From Crocinitomicaceae bacterium (lineage in GTDB: Bacteria > Bacteroidota > Bacteroidia > Flavobacteriales_G > Salibacteraceae): a stretch of 64,000 nucleotides of DNA. The notes beneath the pieces were generated by a model that saw only the letters and a program-made list of their open reading frames with translations, ran no database searches and was not told the origin of the DNA. Both the position numbers and the translations under genes were made by a program. This document shows, piece by piece, positions 36,585 to 45,416 of this stretch (its first letter is position 1; the number at the start of each line of letters is the position of its first letter). The DNA is taken from contig PAVO01000036.1 in assembly GCA_002713215.1 (NCBI GenBank), positions 20,842 through 84,841 of the forward strand. The letters are read 5' to 3'.

Positions 36585-38144
36585 TTACAGAAAAACAACT
36601 ATCGACTCACCTTTCTTTTCACCTGATGATTTTTCATTCCATGCAGGTCTAATTCTATGATTAAAAATATTGGAATCCAGGCGTGGAGTAACTTCAGATG
36701 AGAATGCATATTGCATTCCTTCAAATACCAGGGCTTTTTGATCTTGGTATTGGGATAACAATTTCAATGCAAGCGCTACTTTGGGCTTCAGTATTTTCGG
36801 TTCAGTAGTTGAGTCATTTAGAGAAGCAAACAAGTTTGTTGCTGTTCCCCACCCTATTCCAATCGAAATCTCATCCTCATCATAAATGTGATTGGAGTTT
36901 ATACGAATCAATTCCTCAGGCAAATGTCCAAATTTGGTCGCAAGTACCCAGCCTGTTGGTCTGGCCAAAATCGCCTTGGTTGGTTCTTTTTTATATGCCA
37001 CATATGCCGAAAAAATGCATGGAAAAATGAGAATAACTAACCCGTACTCTACCGCCTTCTTTAGGTTTACCCCAGGGAGTTGATTATTGGCAAGTCCAAC
37101 AATGGAGATCGCCACAAACAAGGGAATGATATAGGTAAAATGCCTTGCATTGATATAATGTGCAAAGTCTGGCCATTCCAGGTAGAAAGGACTTATGGCA
37201 TACAAAGCAAAATACACGGCCAATACCAAGATCGGATAAATAAGCAACTTGCTTTTTCCTTTTATACTTCTTTGAATGAACAAGACGATTCCCAGCAATC
37301 CCATCCAATACCAGATAATTCTAACCCATTTAGTTGAAATCGGACCCAAATTTTCAAGAAGAGAGATTTGCGTGAGATGTTCGGTGTATACTTTAGTGAT
37401 ACGAGCATAGCTTTCTATCTCAAAGAAGTTGAAAGACTCACCGCGGATTGAACCTAAACTAAATTTAGATAATCCAAATCCTGTGTCAAAACTGACCCTA
37501 ATGCCAACATGAAAGAGAACCAAAACACCAAGGGGTAAGCCTACCCAAAGCATGTTCTTAAGTTTGGTTTTTGAATGGAGAAGAAAAACAATATAAATCG
37601 GTACAAAAATCAGATTGGTATAACTAAACCAAGCCGAAAGTCCAAGAAAGATACCGTCAGCAACAAATTCTTTGGAGCTTGAATGAACTCTATGAATCAG
37701 GTAAATAAACAAGAAAGGAAAAACGGATGAGATCGAATGTAATCCGAAACTTAGTCCAGCCCAAGGAAGAATTAAAGGAACTCCAACAATGGTCCAAAAA
37801 CCAAAATACAACATGGCTTTTTTACCAAAAACACGATTTACTACCACAAGTTGAACATACCTTGAAACCGTGTCTAACAAAAAAGCAACAATCACTAAAC
37901 TCTTGAACTGAAACAAAGGCTTGAAAAGAAGCCCTAATAAAGAAACCAGAATGGAGCCGCCTTCGTGTGGGTAATGAATGATTTTTGCATAACTCCACAA
38001 CTGGGAATTGATCAGGTCATTTAGAATAAGCTCGGAAGCAATCTGATCAGGTGCCAAATTCCAATATTGAAATTTCAAACCAAAAAGGACTCGAACCAAC
38101 GTTCCGAGCAAGACAATGGTTACGGCTATAATATTAAATCTCAT
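36585..38144 (-). CDS. Integral membrane protein, possible GT-C glycosyltransferase
   Basis: 519 residues, about eleven transmembrane segments, with a long C-terminal soluble part (~residues 400-519). The first periplasmic loop contains NLAPDQIASELILNDLIN and HYPHEGGS. Acidic residues at this place resemble the catalytic loop of GT-C (ArnT/PMT-like) transferases that use polyprenyl-phosphate sugars, but no diagnostic motif is certain. Last gene of a five-gene minus-strand operon with a flippase, a lipoprotein and a GT87-like protein, which favours a glycan role. Confidence 0.6.
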   Translation of the reverse strand: MRFNIIAVTIVLLGTLVRVLFGLKFQYWNLAPDQIASELILNDLINSQLWSYAKIIHYPHEGGSILVSLLGLLFKPLFQFKSLVIVAFLLDTVSRYVQLVVVNRVFGKKAMLYFGFWTIVGVPLILPWAGLSFGLHSISSVFPFLFIYLIHRVHSSSKEFVADGIFLGLSAWFSYTNLIFVPIYIVFLLHSKTKLKNMLWVGLPLGVLVLFHVGIRVSFDTGFGLSKFSLGSIRGESFNFFEIESYARITKVYTEHLTQISLLENLGPISTKWVRIIWYWMGLLGIVLFIQRSIKGKSKLLIYPILVLAVYFALYAISPFYLEWPDFAHYINARHFTYIIPLFVAISIVGLANNQLPGVNLKKAVEYGLVILIFPCIFSAYVAYKKEPTKAILARPTGWVLATKFGHLPEELIRINSNHIYDEDEISIGIGWGTATNLFASLNDSTTEPKILKPKVALALKLLSQYQDQKALVFEGMQYAFSSEVTPRLDSNIFNHRIRPAWNEKSSGEKKGESIVVFL

Positions 38145-38158
38145 GCTTTTCCAACATT

Positions 38159-39238
38159 TTAAAAAGCACTACAGCATCTTGAGCATCCTGGAAATAATCC
38201 TCCGGCCGACATTAAATTGGACCTAAACTTTGAAAAGGTTTCCGAGTTCCAAATTTCAGTCATATCGTTTTTATACAAATTACCCACAGATAAATTAAAA
38301 CATCTTCCATGGGCTGGAATTACACTTCCGTCAGATTTAATCATCAAACTACTAAATACAGCATGACAGTGCTTTCCAAGTAATTTATTGGTTTGAAAGT
38401 AAAACTCAACAAGCTTTTCTTTGGTTTCAATCTCTGGTGAAAAAGTAACCTTAAATGGGTATTCCGTTTTCTTAATTTCTTGTATTTCCTTCAAAAGTAG
38501 TTCGAGGTCCATCTTAGAGGGATCAACTTCTTCCAGGTTTGACGCCGTTGCCGGATAGAGATGTCCCCATTTTTCGTTATGCTTGTCTGCCATCAATTGA
38601 TCCGCAAATTGAGTATGCATAAACGATACTTCGTTCAGATCTAAATTTTTGACGCTATCCAAAAATCCCTTCAAGTATCCAATATTCCACTCGGTAATCG
38701 CGAAAATGATATCAATCTTTGGCGCATTCTTATACTTCTTAATTTCCTGAATGCCTTCAACTGCCTTCTGAAAAGATTTTTTATTTCCTCTTATCTCGTT
38801 GTGAATTTCCTGAGGCCCATCAATTGACACGTAGAGGTGATTTACCCCTGCCTCTACCAGCTGCTCGGCTTTCTGCCTAAGTGTAAGGGCATTGGTGGTT
38901 ATTGTTGACTGAAGACCTTTCTCAGTTGCGTAACTTATAGACTCAATCAAATGTGGATACACCAATGGCTCAGTAAATGCATAGGCCAGCTTACTCTTTG
39001 GAAAATTTTCGGACACCTGTTCAATAATGTCCTTAATAAGAGGTAAAGGCATATTTATAGGGTGTGTTCCAACCAAATTCTGAGCAAAATTGCTTTCCAG
39101 GTTTTGCGTACCAACATCACACATTTTGCAATGCAAATTGCATACATTATTTACACCCAATACAATCCATTTCGGGCTTTGAAATACCTTACCCGGATAC
39201 ATTCTTGCATTTAAGACTCTTAATTTTTCACTAATCAT
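38159..39238 (-). CDS. Radical SAM protein with SPASM-like C-terminus
   Basis: 359 residues. The radical SAM motif is CNLHCKMC (Cys33, 37, 40), placed near the N-terminus with no B12 domain. The C-terminal part has SDGSVIPAHGRCFN, VGNLYKNDMTEIWNSETF and the cysteine-rich end PGCSRCC, matching the SPASM/twitch layout that binds auxiliary Fe-S clusters. Such proteins act on peptides, on carbohydrates or as sugar dehydrogenases (e.g. BtrN/anSME types). It overlaps the flippase gene by 8 nt. Confidence 0.85.
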   Translation of the reverse strand: MISEKLRVLNARMYPGKVFQSPKWIVLGVNNVCNLHCKMCDVGTQNLESNFAQNLVGTHPINMPLPLIKDIIEQVSENFPKSKLAYAFTEPLVYPHLIESISYATEKGLQSTITTNALTLRQKAEQLVEAGVNHLYVSIDGPQEIHNEIRGNKKSFQKAVEGIQEIKKYKNAPKIDIIFAITEWNIGYLKGFLDSVKNLDLNEVSFMHTQFADQLMADKHNEKWGHLYPATASNLEEVDPSKMDLELLLKEIQEIKKTEYPFKVTFSPEIETKEKLVEFYFQTNKLLGKHCHAVFSSLMIKSDGSVIPAHGRCFNLSVGNLYKNDMTEIWNSETFSKFRSNLMSAGGLFPGCSRCCSAF

Positions 39239-40418
39239 TTATAAGCTGCAATTTACCTGATTTATGAACCACCATGATGGCTAATATTATTCTTGAAATT
39301 ATACCGCTAATTAATGCTCCAACTACCCCAATAATAGGGATCAAACCAATGGCCAATACAATGTTTATAATAGCCGCAACTAAATTAAATTTTAACAAGG
39401 CTTGTTCTGAGTTGTGCTTTATGAGCACCTGACATTCGATTAAATAGGCATATAACGGGATGAGGTACAGAAAAATAAGGGGTAAATAAATTAGTGATGG
39501 GGTGAATTTATATACATAAAGAAGGGCTAAGAATAAACCAATTGAAAACACAATGGTGGATGCCAGACCCAATCTCACAAAAGGTTTTTTTAGGTTTTGT
39601 ACTTCATTCGGCTTTAAGCGATAAATGTTCTTTTGAAAAGGCCCAAGAAGAATACCTGCAAACGTCTGTGCCATGATTAAGAACCCAATGAGGACATGAT
39701 AAAAGCCTATTTCTGCTTCGCTTAAAAAATAATTTACAACATACAGTTCACCTTTGCTTTGAAACAAACCTGCTATGGCCAGCGCAAAAAAGGGCCAGGA
39801 AATTTTCAAATTATTAATTAGAGTTGTTGATCCAATACCTGAAAGGGTCAACTTCGGGAGCACCTTTGTCAATATCAATAGTTTCAGGGAAGCACCGGCG
39901 ATTATGGAGAGTATTATGTTGTCAACGGATATTTCCTTAAAATAGAAAATCAACAAGGAAAGGGAGAGTAAAATGGAAAGGCTCTCACTTAAAATGGAAA
40001 CGGAATATTTTCTTCGGTACTGAATTATGGGATCAATGGACCCAGCCACGACGCGCAGAAATACCAATGCATACAATTCCCACAAATAGGGTTGAAGAAT
40101 TGGAATAAAGGAAACTAAGAAGGATATAAAAAGAAACAAAATCAGTCTGGAAATGACCACCAACCACCATGACGCATTAATGTCTTTTGGCATCGTAGAA
40201 AACTGACGCATAAGCCAGGGTCTTTGTCCCCAACTAACCACAGAAAACATAAGTTCGGCTGCTATTAAAAATGTAACTATCGCACCCCAAATATCAACTC
40301 CTGATGTGCGGATCACCCAGAGTGAAACCAGGCTAATGTTTATGGAACGAAGAGCAAGACTAACACCTTCCTGAGTAATCCATTTGCCTCGTTTAAGGTT
40401 TTTTTTGTCGACTTTCAT
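39231..40418 (-). CDS. Polysaccharide flippase (Wzx/MATE-like)
   Basis: 395 residues with about twelve transmembrane segments, starting KRGKWITQEGVSLALRSINIS and ending with the typical long hydrophobic pairs (LVAAIINIVLAIGLIPIIGVVGALISG). This is the polysaccharide-biosynthesis flippase (Wzx) fold. It would move undecaprenyl-linked units across the inner membrane. It is the only flippase seen in the locus. Overlaps both the lipoprotein gene (4 nt) and the radical SAM gene (8 nt). Confidence 0.82.
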   Translation of the reverse strand: MKVDKKNLKRGKWITQEGVSLALRSINISLVSLWVIRTSGVDIWGAIVTFLIAAELMFSVVSWGQRPWLMRQFSTMPKDINASWWLVVISRLILFLFISFLVSFIPILQPYLWELYALVFLRVVAGSIDPIIQYRRKYSVSILSESLSILLSLSLLIFYFKEISVDNIILSIIAGASLKLLILTKVLPKLTLSGIGSTTLINNLKISWPFFALAIAGLFQSKGELYVVNYFLSEAEIGFYHVLIGFLIMAQTFAGILLGPFQKNIYRLKPNEVQNLKKPFVRLGLASTIVFSIGLFLALLYVYKFTPSLIYLPLIFLYLIPLYAYLIECQVLIKHNSEQALLKFNLVAAIINIVLAIGLIPIIGVVGALISGIISRIILAIMVVHKSGKLQLIND

Positions 40419-41581
40419 GGCAGCAAATCAATGCTTACTATTTCGGTTTCTCTACTTCCAACGGCTGTTCTAACCGTACTAAATTCCAATAAAGTCTGAA
40501 CCTCATTTCTGATATACAATCGCCCCATTTCCGGAAACTCTTCATGCAGTTGAGCTTTATAGGACAATAATTTTTGTTTAGCCTGAACTTGAGAAACTCC
40601 CATTTCTTGGGCTAGCCTTTTTAGTGAAGGTTGATAATACCTTATATACAGCTTCTCGAGGTGCTCATGGGCCTTAGCATCAGTAAAGTCAATTTCGCCG
40701 TTCAACGAAGTTCTATATAATGTCAACGATTGCATTGCAGCCTTAACCGAAGAATTAAAGTCATCCGTTGTTAAGTACCCACTTACCTTAGGACTTTGCA
40801 AAAAAGAAGGTTGGATATTAGTTTCATGACACCACAAACATTTTGATGGCTTACCTCCATTGGAAAGGATATTATTTGCTCCCGAAATTCTCCTTCCCTG
40901 GGAATCATATACCCCAAACCTGGGCTGACCATTGGGCATAATATCCATAACTTCAAATTCTTTGATGGAATGTGTACCCTGCTCAATAGACCCGGAAAGC
41001 TCACTTGCTATATAGGATTGATTGTGGCTACCTGCATTAACAACTGGTAGCTGAATAATTCGATTTCCAAATGCCACCCCCGAGTTAATAACCGCCACAG
41101 AACTATCTAAATAAGACCTACCCTTTTTGTATAAATCAAATCGATCGGGTATACCCACAATTTTGTAATAATGGTTGGTGGTATTGAAAGTAGCGGCCAC
41201 CCACCTACCACCGTCTATCCCTTGCTTCAGCTCAAACTCACCTGATTCTTTGAATAAGGAATTCAACTTTGTAATCTGCTCTAACGCTATTTGGTTAAAT
41301 CCCATTTGGGAAAAATCAACATGCAATTTATTATCCTCCCATCTTGTACCGTTCTCCCATGAACCTGTTGAAAGTTCTGCACCTAAAAACGAAAAGCACC
41401 ACCGCAAACCAACTTCAAAATCATTTTTGGTTTCCATGTCGTTCTGGTACCAAATAAGGGCAAGTTCTGAAGTTGAATCTTCCACTTCACTTACGTAAAG
41501 GGTTTCTTTCTTACAAGCTTCGAACAAAATCGTTATAAGCACAAAAAGTGTCGTTATCTGTAGGAAAGATCGCTTAGCCAT
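40415..41581 (-). CDS. Lipoprotein with single CxxCH haem-binding motif, family unknown
   Basis: 388 residues. Lipobox at FEAC (Cys23) after a short hydrophobic stretch, so the protein is a lipoprotein of the inner or outer membrane. At residues 248-252 CLWCH matches the CxxCH motif for covalent haem c attachment, followed by ETNIQPSF. A Met-rich cytochrome domain around it is not obvious, so haem binding is a suggestion. The family is not recognised. It is encoded between the GT87-like and flippase genes, overlapping both, an unusual place for a cytochrome-like protein. Confidence 0.7.
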   Translation of the reverse strand: MAKRSFLQITTLFVLITILFEACKKETLYVSEVEDSTSELALIWYQNDMETKNDFEVGLRWCFSFLGAELSTGSWENGTRWEDNKLHVDFSQMGFNQIALEQITKLNSLFKESGEFELKQGIDGGRWVAATFNTTNHYYKIVGIPDRFDLYKKGRSYLDSSVAVINSGVAFGNRIIQLPVVNAGSHNQSYIASELSGSIEQGTHSIKEFEVMDIMPNGQPRFGVYDSQGRRISGANNILSNGGKPSKCLWCHETNIQPSFLQSPKVSGYLTTDDFNSSVKAAMQSLTLYRTSLNGEIDFTDAKAHEHLEKLYIRYYQPSLKRLAQEMGVSQVQAKQKLLSYKAQLHEEFPEMGRLYIRNEVQTLLEFSTVRTAVGSRETEIVSIDLLP

Positions 41582-42812
41582 TACTTTTACTAGTCCTGTA
41601 GAACAACAAAGAAAAGGTTAAAAACAAACCGATTAAGCCGTACAACCTTGGAAAATGAACAAGTGTATTAATTACTTTAGAACCGGGTATAGTCGGAATA
41701 TGGTGAGGCAAAAGGTTAAAAGTTAACACTGCAAGTATCGCCATAGCGAGCAGTAAATTCCCTTCACCAAAACGAATTCGAATCCATAATAGCAGGATTG
41801 AAACGGGTGGAATTAAAAATAAAAAATGATAGGTTGCAGTTACTGGAAGCAAGGCCGAAAGCCCTAAAATCACAATGGACGGTAAAACAAAGGAATGCTC
41901 ATGATCACTTTTTTTTCTGGACCACAAAACGGCAATTATGGCCAATATCCCAAGAACAAAGCCTGCTTTAAAAATGGGTTTTAAACCAGGCAAATTAATA
42001 ACTGGTGCAGCATTAAAATTACTATCGGCAACAAAAAGATTAGCTAAAAGCGCATCCATTGATTGATAATTAAATGAGTGCTGCCCCTGGCCCTGAATAT
42101 TGCCTTGTAGATGTTCTGACAAATGTTGGAAGAAATCCTGGTAAATGCCTACCCCTTGAAAAATAACCGGCGAAACCCAGAGTAACAATCCAACAAGGAA
42201 GGCCATCAGGCTGGTCTTTATCATTGTTTTTCTGTTGCCGTAAAGCAGATAGACTAGTGGAAAATATTTTAAAGCCACAGCCAATCCAATTAATGCCCCA
42301 GCCCCCTTCCACCTGCCTTCTTTAAGAATGAGCATAGCGACTAACAACATGGTGGTGAACATCAGGTAGGTTTGCCCAAGTCTGAAATTGGATGCCAGCG
42401 GAATGCAAAACAGACTAGTGAGTAATAGGGTATTTAGCCAGGAAAACTGAATCAATCGTTTCAACAGAACCACCAACAAGGCTAAAAACAAGACATTTAG
42501 CATCATCCAAATGCGTTTCGCAGTTAATTCCGTGAACCCACTTAATGGAAGCATTAAGTAGGATGTAACTGGTGGAAAAGGAGTAAACTTAGCCCCATGT
42601 TCTACACCGTTTTCAATTGCTTTTTGATTAAACTCTGAATCATTGTAAAACGAAAAGTCAGTGATTGAACGGGATATCAAAACAGAAGACGCATAATAAT
42701 TGGAAAAGTCTGACCTTCCTTCCTGCCATCCGGGAATGATCCCTTTAATCGTGATAAATGTGAAACACAATAGAAGCCACAATAACAAGAAGACGTATTT
42801 AACTTTATACAT
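41574..42812 (-). CDS. GT87/DUF2029-like polyprenyl-phosphate sugar transferase
   Basis: 412 residues, about ten transmembrane segments. The first loop has GRSDFSNYYASSVLI and GAKFTPFPPVTSYLMLPLSGF, the DxxxYY and F-P-P-x-x-x-x-L-x-x-P-L pattern of the GT87 (DUF2029) family that transfers mannose or arabinose-type sugars from polyprenyl carriers. The Asp of SDFSNYY would be the catalytic residue. First gene of the minus-strand five-gene operon; a -7 box lies 19 bp upstream. Confidence 0.8.
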   Translation of the reverse strand: MYKVKYVFLLLWLLLCFTFITIKGIIPGWQEGRSDFSNYYASSVLISRSITDFSFYNDSEFNQKAIENGVEHGAKFTPFPPVTSYLMLPLSGFTELTAKRIWMMLNVLFLALLVVLLKRLIQFSWLNTLLLTSLFCIPLASNFRLGQTYLMFTTMLLVAMLILKEGRWKGAGALIGLAVALKYFPLVYLLYGNRKTMIKTSLMAFLVGLLLWVSPVIFQGVGIYQDFFQHLSEHLQGNIQGQGQHSFNYQSMDALLANLFVADSNFNAAPVINLPGLKPIFKAGFVLGILAIIAVLWSRKKSDHEHSFVLPSIVILGLSALLPVTATYHFLFLIPPVSILLLWIRIRFGEGNLLLAMAILAVLTFNLLPHHIPTIPGSKVINTLVHFPRLYGLIGLFLTFSLLFYRTSKSNG

Positions 42813-42831
42813 TTAAATAATCCGAATCGCC

Positions 42832-42839
42832 CAAAGATA
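42832..42839 (-). promoter_or_regulatory. -7 box (TATCTTTG) of the GT87-flippase operon
   Basis: Exact TAnnTTTG on the minus strand, 19 bp before the GT87 start codon at 42812. It probably serves genes 42812 to 36585. Confidence 0.45.
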
Positions 42840-42912
42840 TTGTTTCAAGTGACCCATCATTTCGTTAACAACATCTAAGACTTATCTTCGTGATTTCGAT
42901 TCAAAGAATGTC

Positions 42913-44004
42913 TTGAAAAATAAGTTGAAGAATTTGTCCGCTGTCCTTATTGGATTGGTTTTTTCCTTTTTTATTCTTGAATTGGGGTTAAGAATTTACA
43001 ACCCATTACCAGCAACTATTAAAGGCGATAAGGTTGTTTTAAGAGCTAACTATAAAATCGAATTTAAGAATAATGTCAACTCCAAATTACCTGCTCGTAT
43101 TCAAGTAAACGGAAATTCACTTGGTTTTCGTGGACCGGAATTAACTTCTCTGCATTCAATTAAAGTGCTAACGGTTGGCGGAAGTACTACCCGATGTATG
43201 TATAGCCCAGATAAAATGACTTGGTCTTTTTTATTGGGTGAAAAACTTAAAAGCACTACCCCTAATCTCTGGCTAAATAATGCTGGGTTCACGGGTCATT
43301 CGACCTTTGGGCATATTAAACTAATGGAAGAGTATCTTATTAGATTCAAACCAGATGTGATTCTATTTTTAATTGGAATTAATGATGTAGAACGGGATGT
43401 GGAAGACACATTTATTCTTCAAGACTCATCTTCACTGAATAGCCCCATGGGAAAAATAAAATCGATTCTCTACAAAAGTGAGGTGGTTGCATTGGGGCTT
43501 AATATACTCAGATTTATCCAAGCAAAACAAATGAATTTAAACCATGATTTTGCCTTTGATCTTAGGGCAATAGGTGAATTGCGTATGGAAAAGGAAGACG
43601 AAAAAAGAAAACTGGAATACCAAGAAAAATACTTACCAGAATTCCGAATGCGATTACAAAAATTAATAGATCTGTGTAAAGCAAATAACATAAGACCTAT
43701 ACTAATAACACAACCAGCTTTGTTTGGGCCCGGATTAGACCCTAGTACAGATATTGACTTGCAAGAACTTAAATATAACGATATAAACGGAGGGCTAATG
43801 TGGAAGGTGTTACAGTTATACAATGCCTCTACATTGCAGGTGGCTAAAGAAAATCAGATTACAGCTATAGATCTGGCTTCAGAACTTCCTAAAGACAGTA
43901 AATACTACTGGGATTTTATCCATTATACACCAGAGGGAAACCAAAAAATTGCTGAAATATTAGCTTCCAAATTTAAGGTTGGGCTTAAAACTCCAGTAGA
44001 GTGA
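42913..44004 (+). CDS. SGNH/GDSL-type hydrolase, membrane-anchored (second copy)
   Basis: 363 residues. The only usable start appears to be TTG at 42913; the nearby ATG (42908) is out of frame and closes after two codons. One N-terminal helix (~10-27). The nucleophile is in LTVGGSTTRCM, where GGS replaces GDS, as in SGNH proteins of the DltD/AlgX-like side; block III-like LFLIGINDVERDVED has the GxND motif, and DFIHYTPEGNQKIAEIL is the DxxH block. Probably acts on a surface glycan or lipid in the periplasm. It converges with the radical SAM operon 11 bp downstream. Confidence 0.8.
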   Translation: MKNKLKNLSAVLIGLVFSFFILELGLRIYNPLPATIKGDKVVLRANYKIEFKNNVNSKLPARIQVNGNSLGFRGPELTSLHSIKVLTVGGSTTRCMYSPDKMTWSFLLGEKLKSTTPNLWLNNAGFTGHSTFGHIKLMEEYLIRFKPDVILFLIGINDVERDVEDTFILQDSSSLNSPMGKIKSILYKSEVVALGLNILRFIQAKQMNLNHDFAFDLRAIGELRMEKEDEKRKLEYQEKYLPEFRMRLQKLIDLCKANNIRPILITQPALFGPGLDPSTDIDLQELKYNDINGGLMWKVLQLYNASTLQVAKENQITAIDLASELPKDSKYYWDFIHYTPEGNQKIAEILASKFKVGLKTPVE

Positions 44005-44015
44005 ATCACATACCG

Positions 44016-45413
44016 CTAAGAGATTAAAGCCTTGAAGATATGCCACCCTTCTCTGACATGAACCTTGAACTCGGTAGAACTGTTAATTGAAATTAGTCTT
44101 TTAATAAGATAGTGCGGCCTAAAATAAAATAGTCGATAAGCTCTCAATTTTAATTTCTGAAGTTCTCGCTTGCTTAATATTCCAGTCCCCATCGTTACCT
44201 CATCGCCCGATTGATCCATAACTTTCAGCGACTCATCAATTATTCCTGCTTCAATGGCCTCTTCCCTAAATGAAGTGTTGGATCTCGGAACCGCTATATT
44301 AAAGGAGGCGTAGTCTGCATCAATCTCTTTGGCAAATTGAATGGTTCTTAATATAGAATCTTTTGATTGCCCCGGTACACCAATTAAAAATGTTCCCAGT
44401 CTCTTTATGCCGGCCTTAGCCGTCAATTGAAATGTATTTCTTATTTGTTCCAGGGTATAGTTTTTCTTATATTTAATCAGGTAGTCCTCGTCGGCAAACT
44501 CAACCCCAAACATAATGAGGTTGCAACCTGCTTGTTTCATCAAACCAATTTCCTCTTCGCCTAATACATCTACCCTGGAAAAGCACATCCACTTTATTCC
44601 AAAATTCGATTCAATCATCCATTTTAGTACGGCCTTTGAAACTAACTTCGACATGAAAAAAGTCTGATCGGAGAAGTAAATATACTTGTACCCCAGCTCT
44701 TTAATTTCCTTCAATTCTGAGATTATGCTTTCAGCACTCCGTGTCATATACGGCATTGTGGACATTATGCAGAAAGTGCATGGATACGGACACGCATAGT
44801 TGGTGAGTACGGTAGCAATTGGAAGAGCATTGGCAAACGGCATTCGATAGGCACGTTTATCAAACAAATGATGTTTCGGTACAGCCATTTCATAGTTAGA
44901 AATTCGTGTAGCCTCATTGGTTTTTGTTCCATTTTCATTTCTAAACACAATCCCGGAAGCCTTGGTAAAATCACCTGTAATCCATTTGAGTGATCCGTCG
45001 TTAAAAAAGTTGGTAATTATTGCATCAAGCCAAGGCCATTGTTGTAACAACTCCTCATGATTTTCAAGCAATGCGTCACCGGAAGCAAGAATAGAAACGT
45101 CTGGTAATTGCTTCTTAATGTTGTAATAAAATGGGGCATCTTCTTCAAGGGATACAGAACCAATTTGACCTATAATGAAGTCTGGAGAATACGTTGAAAT
45201 TTGAGCGAGGGCCGTCTTTGTTTCTAACTTTTCTGCAATGCAGTCCAACACTTTTAGGTCAAACTCTTCTTCAGAAAAATGAGCCGTTTGCATAAGCAAG
45301 TCAACGGGTTGAGGAAGGTAGTAAGCCTTTGACACTTTAGAACAGTAGTAGTCCCTTATGTAGATCTTTTTACCCGGCGGGTTCAGGAATAATATTTTGG
45401 GCTGCTTACTCAA
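44016..45413 (-). CDS. B12-binding-domain radical SAM protein (3 of 5)
   Basis: 465 residues. N-terminal Rossmann part (ILFLNPPGKK, LKVLDCIA, SILASGDALLE). The cluster motif is CPYPCTFC (Cys208, 212, 215). It has GYKYIYFSDQTFF and MFGVEFADEDYL, unlike its neighbours, so it is a separate subgroup. As with the others, no DxHxxG is visible; cobalamin use is therefore uncertain. Last gene of a five-gene minus-strand operon, 3 bp after the previous radical SAM gene. Role in glycan or lipid modification is inferred from context only. Confidence 0.88.
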   Translation of the reverse strand: MSKQPKILFLNPPGKKIYIRDYYCSKVSKAYYLPQPVDLLMQTAHFSEEEFDLKVLDCIAEKLETKTALAQISTYSPDFIIGQIGSVSLEEDAPFYYNIKKQLPDVSILASGDALLENHEELLQQWPWLDAIITNFFNDGSLKWITGDFTKASGIVFRNENGTKTNEATRISNYEMAVPKHHLFDKRAYRMPFANALPIATVLTNYACPYPCTFCIMSTMPYMTRSAESIISELKEIKELGYKYIYFSDQTFFMSKLVSKAVLKWMIESNFGIKWMCFSRVDVLGEEEIGLMKQAGCNLIMFGVEFADEDYLIKYKKNYTLEQIRNTFQLTAKAGIKRLGTFLIGVPGQSKDSILRTIQFAKEIDADYASFNIAVPRSNTSFREEAIEAGIIDESLKVMDQSGDEVTMGTGILSKRELQKLKLRAYRLFYFRPHYLIKRLISINSSTEFKVHVREGWHIFKALIS

Positions 45414-45416
45414 GTT

